From JACTUA01 sp964551875 (GTDB taxonomy: Archaea > Halobacteriota > Methanomicrobia > Methanomicrobiales > JACTUA01): a stretch of DNA of 42,529 bases. The DNA lies in contig CAZKEV010000014.1 of the NCBI GenBank assembly GCA_964551875.1, positions 1 to 42,529 of the forward strand, written 5' to 3'. The first letter of the stretch is position 1. Every line of letters starts with the position of its first letter. The position numbers and the translations under genes were made by a program. The notes under the pieces were generated by a model, which was given only the letters and a program-made list of their open reading frames with translations, was not told the DNA's origin and did not search any database. Below are positions 39,580 through 42,529 of the stretch, one piece after another.

Positions 39580-40251
39580 GTGGCAGGAACCCTGGTATCA
39601 GTCTCTGAGATTGTCCGGTGCCACTTCTGCCCGGTCCGCTTCTCCCTTGAACGCAAACTGGAGGTCCGGGAATCCCCCCGGTACACCATCGCGAAGCAGG
39701 TCTCCTCGCACCTTGGCAGGGACCTGGACGCGGATGCGATCTGGGAGGAGGTGGAGGCGGTCCTCCCGGAGATCGATCCTGCCTTCCGGACCTATCTCGA
39801 CATATCGATCGAACGGTGCAGAGCGGGCGCGTGGAGGATCCCGGCCGAGACCGAGGTGCCGGTGCGATCCGACCGGTTCGGCATCAGGGGCCTCGTGGAC
39901 AAGATCTTCGATGAAGAGCCCTCCTTTGCCATCACGCGGCCGACCGAGTCGCCCCCTGTCGGGGTCCCGACGGCCGACCGGATAAGAGTTGCAGCCTATG
40001 CCCTCTGCATCAGGGAGAGCCTCGGCATCTCGACGGGGCAGGGCGAGGTGGAGTACATCCCTTCCGGCGAGATCCGTGTCTGCACGCCCCAGCCCCGCGA
40101 CAGGAGGGCCGTGATCCGGGCCGCGGAGGCGGTGCGGCACATCCGCGAAGGGCGTATCCCGAAGCGGCCGCTTCGCGCACCCTGCTCGGGGTGCCCTTTC
40201 AGGGAGAAATGCCACGCCGGTGGGAAGCCCCTCTCCGATCTCTTCAGGTAG
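39580..40251 (+). CDS. Solitary Cas4-like PD-(D/E)XK nuclease-type protein
   Basis: This 223-residue protein has an N-terminal CHFCP pair near residue 14, a nuclease-like middle with the strand FGIRGLVDKIF (Asp of the active site), an EVEYIPSG strand, and a C-terminal cysteine group CSGCPFREKC. The four cysteines in such places bind an Fe-S cluster in Cas4/AddB-like nucleases. No CRISPR array or other cas gene is in the window, so it is probably a stand-alone nuclease for DNA ends. GTG 39580 follows a GGGGAGGTGG site. Confidence 0.75.
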   Translation: MAGTLVSVSEIVRCHFCPVRFSLERKLEVRESPRYTIAKQVSSHLGRDLDADAIWEEVEAVLPEIDPAFRTYLDISIERCRAGAWRIPAETEVPVRSDRFGIRGLVDKIFDEEPSFAITRPTESPPVGVPTADRIRVAAYALCIRESLGISTGQGEVEYIPSGEIRVCTPQPRDRRAVIRAAEAVRHIREGRIPKRPLRAPCSGCPFREKCHAGGKPLSDLFR

Positions 40252-40275
40252 ATGCGGGGAAGGCGGGGGTGGTGG

Positions 40276-41205
40276 CTACCCCTGCTCCTGGATGAGGGTC
40301 TTTGAGACGATGTACTCCCCCCGCGCCGTCCTCGTGGTTCCCACCACGAGCCAGAGCTCGCTCCCGTGCTCCTCGAGGACCCCGCACGCCTCCACCACCT
40401 CGCCAGGAAGGGCCTGACCGCAGTAGGTATGGGTGAAGGAGATGATGCGGCTCACCTCGCCGTGATCCACCCGGTAGCTTGCGGGGGTGTCGAAAGAGAG
40501 GGATGCATCGATCACCCGGGCCTCGATGGTCTTCCTCCCCACCCTCTCTCCCCGGTGTTCCTGGGATGCATCCAGGTCATCGTAAGGCCGGGTATAGAGG
40601 AGGTCGAAGTACGTTCCCCCGATCTCCCCCCGGTTCCACTTCCGCTTCTCGTGGAGGAGAAAGACCTCAAAGGAGATCTCGGGGTCCCGCTTGGTATAGA
40701 CCGCCCTCCACATCCCGGGGGAGAGATCGGTCACCTGCCCCCTTTCGATCGCCCGGCGGAGGATCTCCCTTGCAGAGAAGAAGGCCCGGCCATAGACGAC
40801 GAGGTCGATGTCCGAGGCCGGGGATTCGATGCCGCAGAGCCGTGAGCCGGTGCACCCGAGGGAACCCGGGGGGAGGGAGAAGAGGTCTGCAAGGTCCCCG
40901 ACCCGTCCGTCCCGGGCTACGCAGAAGGCGAGCCTCTCCTCGGGTTTGTAGGCCCGCGCAATATCCGCAAGAGGAATGCGGAGGAGTTCACCCAGGTAGG
41001 AAGGTTTCTCCTCTCCGATAAGCCTGAAGGACTCCTCGAAATCGATCTTCCTGTAGGATACGCCCTCCGGGTTCACCCGATCGCCACAGGGATCCGGAAC
41101 GTAGCGGAGGATACACCCCGCGCGATCGGAGTTGTCGTAGGCCGAGACCGCGTAGATCCAGCCGTCGCGGTCTTCGATGAAGTCGCGGGGGCGCAACGGG
41201 TTCAC
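40276..41205 (-). CDS. Nucleotidyltransferase-domain protein (COG1665-like)
   Basis: This 309-residue protein has a polymerase-beta-type nucleotidyltransferase loop, GCTGSRLCGIESPASDIDLVVYG (residues about 136-158), with the GS and DxD pattern in the middle of the protein. The C-terminal part is beta-rich (IDASLSFDTPASYRVDHG ... EVVEACGVLEEHGSELWLVVGTT). It is the third gene of an operon: the GTG start follows the Sua5 stop directly (TGAGTG). The substrate is unknown, possibly RNA-related given Sua5. Confidence 0.85.
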   Translation of the reverse strand: MNPLRPRDFIEDRDGWIYAVSAYDNSDRAGCILRYVPDPCGDRVNPEGVSYRKIDFEESFRLIGEEKPSYLGELLRIPLADIARAYKPEERLAFCVARDGRVGDLADLFSLPPGSLGCTGSRLCGIESPASDIDLVVYGRAFFSAREILRRAIERGQVTDLSPGMWRAVYTKRDPEISFEVFLLHEKRKWNRGEIGGTYFDLLYTRPYDDLDASQEHRGERVGRKTIEARVIDASLSFDTPASYRVDHGEVSRIISFTHTYCGQALPGEVVEACGVLEEHGSELWLVVGTTRTARGEYIVSKTLIQEQG

Positions 41206-41790
41206 TCACAGCCCCCCTGCATGCTCCCTGAGGTAGATATCCACCTCCTCCGCGAGGGCACCCCTGCGAAGGATCCTTCTCTCAACGAGATCCACGACAG
41301 TACTCGGGAGGCCGCTTAAGGTACCCCCGTCCACGAGGAGGTCATATGGGACATGAACCTCCTCGGGGCTCGCGGGGTCCTTCTCGCCGGAGATATTGGC
41401 GCTCGTGGCAGTGATGGGAGAGTCGAGGCCGCGGATGATCTCGAGGGCGAGGTCATGGGCCGGGATGCGGATCCCGATCCTCCCTGTCCCCCCCGTGAGG
41501 AGGTCCGGGATGCAGGACCTTGATTCAAGGATGACCGTGACGGGGCCCGGCAGGAACCGGCCGATGAAGTCCAGGGAGAAGTCGTCCACGGCGGCGATGG
41601 CGCAGAGCATATCGGTATCCGAGACTGCGACCGAGATAGGCTTTCCCAGCGGCCGCATCTTGGCCTCGTACACGCGGAGGACGGCATCGTCCGAGAATGC
41701 ATCGCCGCCGAGTCCGTAGACGGTGTCCGTGGGGTAGACGATGATCCCGTCCCGTCGGAGGACCTGCACGGCCCGTTCCACGATATCCAT
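41206..41790 (-). CDS. Threonylcarbamoyl-AMP synthase (Sua5/YrdC)
   Basis: This 194-residue enzyme makes threonylcarbamoyl-AMP for the t6A base of ANN-reading tRNAs. Visible are GIIVYPTDTVYGLGGDAF, AKMRPLGKPISVAVS, GRFLPGPVTVIL, RIGIRIPAHDLAL and PITATSANISGEKDP. It is the single-domain YrdC-like length, without the extra Sua5 C-terminal domain. It overlaps the DUF5612 gene by 1 base and touches the nucleotidyltransferase gene, so one operon is likely. Confidence 0.95.
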   Translation of the reverse strand: MDIVERAVQVLRRDGIIVYPTDTVYGLGGDAFSDDAVLRVYEAKMRPLGKPISVAVSDTDMLCAIAAVDDFSLDFIGRFLPGPVTVILESRSCIPDLLTGGTGRIGIRIPAHDLALEIIRGLDSPITATSANISGEKDPASPEEVHVPYDLLVDGGTLSGLPSTVVDLVERRILRRGALAEEVDIYLREHAGGL

Positions 41791-42464
41791 CAGAATTCCT
41801 CGCCCCTCACCCGGCCGATGTCGAACGTCGCGTATCGGGAGATGTGCATCACGGCAAAGACACCGGCCTGGATGGGATCGGTGACCACGAGATCGGCGTG
41901 CCTGGGGACCGACCCCGCCATCTTGAGGGCGATGACCGGGATCCCGGCCACCCGCACCCTGTCCACGGCCTTGGAGATCTTCCCGCCCATGAGCGATCCG
42001 GCGAGGACCAGGATGGATGCCCTCGGCAGGCGGACAACAGCGTCCACGGCCTGGGCGAGGTCGTCCTCCCCGACCAGGGGGATGGTGTCCACCGAGATCC
42101 GCTCGCCCCGGATGTTGTGCCGGTCGGCCTCGTTCACCGCCCCCATGGCCACCTGGGCCACCTGGGCTCCGCCGCCGATGATGATGACCCGGGAGCCGAA
42201 GATCCGGGAGAAAGGCTCGTAGGTCACAACATCGCGGACCGACGGGAGGTCAAGCAGGTCGGCGATGAGCTTCCCCTTGTCGTCCCCCCCCTCGAGCTCG
42301 AAGTAGAGGGAGGCGCAGCCGGTCGCGGGGCCCGACGGTATGAGGGACTGCTGGACGATGAGGATATTCACCTCATGGGCAGCGACCACCGCCGCGATGT
42401 CCCTGAGGACCCCGGGTCGGTGATCGCAGGTGATGCTGATGCCGTAGGTCTCAGGGGTTTCCAT
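41790..42464 (-). CDS. ACT domain protein of the DUF5612 family
   Basis: This 224-residue protein has an N-terminal ACT domain (YGISITCDHRPGVLRDIAAVVAAHEVNILIVQQS), an alpha/beta domain with VIIIGGGAQVAQVAMGAV, and a C-terminal FAVMHISRYATFDIGRVRG. It matches archaeal proteins described as ACT-domain regulators linked to homoserine dehydrogenase (COG2061). The ACT domain suggests amino-acid sensing. It heads the operon with Sua5 and lies just before the tRNA-Gly gene. Confidence 0.85.
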   Translation of the reverse strand: METPETYGISITCDHRPGVLRDIAAVVAAHEVNILIVQQSLIPSGPATGCASLYFELEGGDDKGKLIADLLDLPSVRDVVTYEPFSRIFGSRVIIIGGGAQVAQVAMGAVNEADRHNIRGERISVDTIPLVGEDDLAQAVDAVVRLPRASILVLAGSLMGGKISKAVDRVRVAGIPVIALKMAGSVPRHADLVVTDPIQAGVFAVMHISRYATFDIGRVRGEEF

Positions 42465-42474
42465 AGGAGCCAGA

Positions 42475-42529
42475 TGCGATAGCCGGGATTCGAACCCGGG
42501 CTAAAGGCTTGGGAAGCCTCTGTCCTGCC
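42475..42529 (-). tRNA. tRNA-Gly (anticodon CCC), 3' part, cut by window edge
   Basis: The 3' portion from the anticodon arm is present: stem GAGGC/GCCTT with loop TTCCCAA (anticodon CCC, reads GGG), T-arm CCGGG/CCCGG with TTCGAAT, and acceptor strand CTATCGC with discriminator A. The 5' acceptor strand lies beyond the right edge. CCA is not encoded. Confidence 0.88.

Noticed and set aside
39580..40251. CRISPR system suggested by the Cas4-like protein
   Set aside because: No repeat-spacer array and no cas1, cas2 or effector genes anywhere in the window.
1..42529. Insertion sequences, prophage or integrated plasmid
   Set aside because: No transposase, integrase, phage structural gene or matching terminal repeats were seen; the two tRNA genes show no attachment-site duplication.

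Overview
The window is about 42.5 kb of GC-rich archaeal chromosome. The gene content points to a hydrogenotrophic methanogen, most likely of the order Methanomicrobiales. The signs are an F420-type (FrhB-like) subunit attached to a split archaeal glutamate synthase, archaeal CCA-adding enzyme, NreA, DUF2769 and DUF3467/DUF5612 proteins, TATA boxes placed 25-30 bases before many start codons (leaderless-looking genes), GGTG-type ribosome binding sites elsewhere, and NrpR-type operators. The genus cannot be fixed from the sequence alone.

Layout. 1-1044 (minus): anaerobic ribonucleotide reductase NrdD (cut by the left edge) with a glutaredoxin. 1103-3021 (plus): thpR-cca pair. 3018-4869 (minus): YwbE-like protein, C_GCAxxG_C_C redox protein, FMN split-barrel protein, MsrB. 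5028-5867: metallo-beta-lactamase protein. 5923-15105 plus its downstream flank: a nitrogen assimilation island. It holds a four-gene glutamate synthase operon (amidotransferase, FMN/Fe-S synthase, GXGXG domain, F420-reacting subunit) divergent from two glutamine synthetase genes, then amt-glnK. Two perfect GGAA-N6-TTCC operators lie here, one at amt and one in front of an otherwise unannotated region at about 15.4-15.7 kb that looks like a structured small RNA or leader followed by a small protein of unknown function. 16.2-31.3 kb: mainly housekeeping genes (NreA, Mrp/NBP35, TrmO, phosphoribosyltransferase, HEAT-repeat protein, GNAT, flavodoxin-like reductase, a bPH2 membrane protein with an ABC-2 exporter, dCMP deaminase), a DUF2769 neighbourhood with a DUF2769-glutamate-synthase fusion, and a cupredoxin lipoprotein. 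31.8-37.5 kb: one 1907-residue exported protein made of 22 MopE-type metal-binding repeats and three DUF1566-type modules. 37.6-39.2 kb: tRNA-Thr and a tandem family of 64-73 residue paralogues, one of them dead. 39.2-42.5 kb: DUF3467, a solitary Cas4-like protein, and an operon of DUF5612, Sua5 and a nucleotidyltransferase, ending at a partial tRNA-Gly.

The genes fit together best in the nitrogen island. Amt imports ammonium and GlnK reports nitrogen status. The two GlnA enzymes and a glutamate synthase probably driven by reduced F420 form the assimilation cycle, and NrpR-type repression would tie amt and the candidate RNA to nitrogen starvation. This candidate nitrogen-regulated RNA plus small protein is the most likely new system in the window. 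The paralogue array and the giant MopE/DUF1566 protein are the next most unusual regions.
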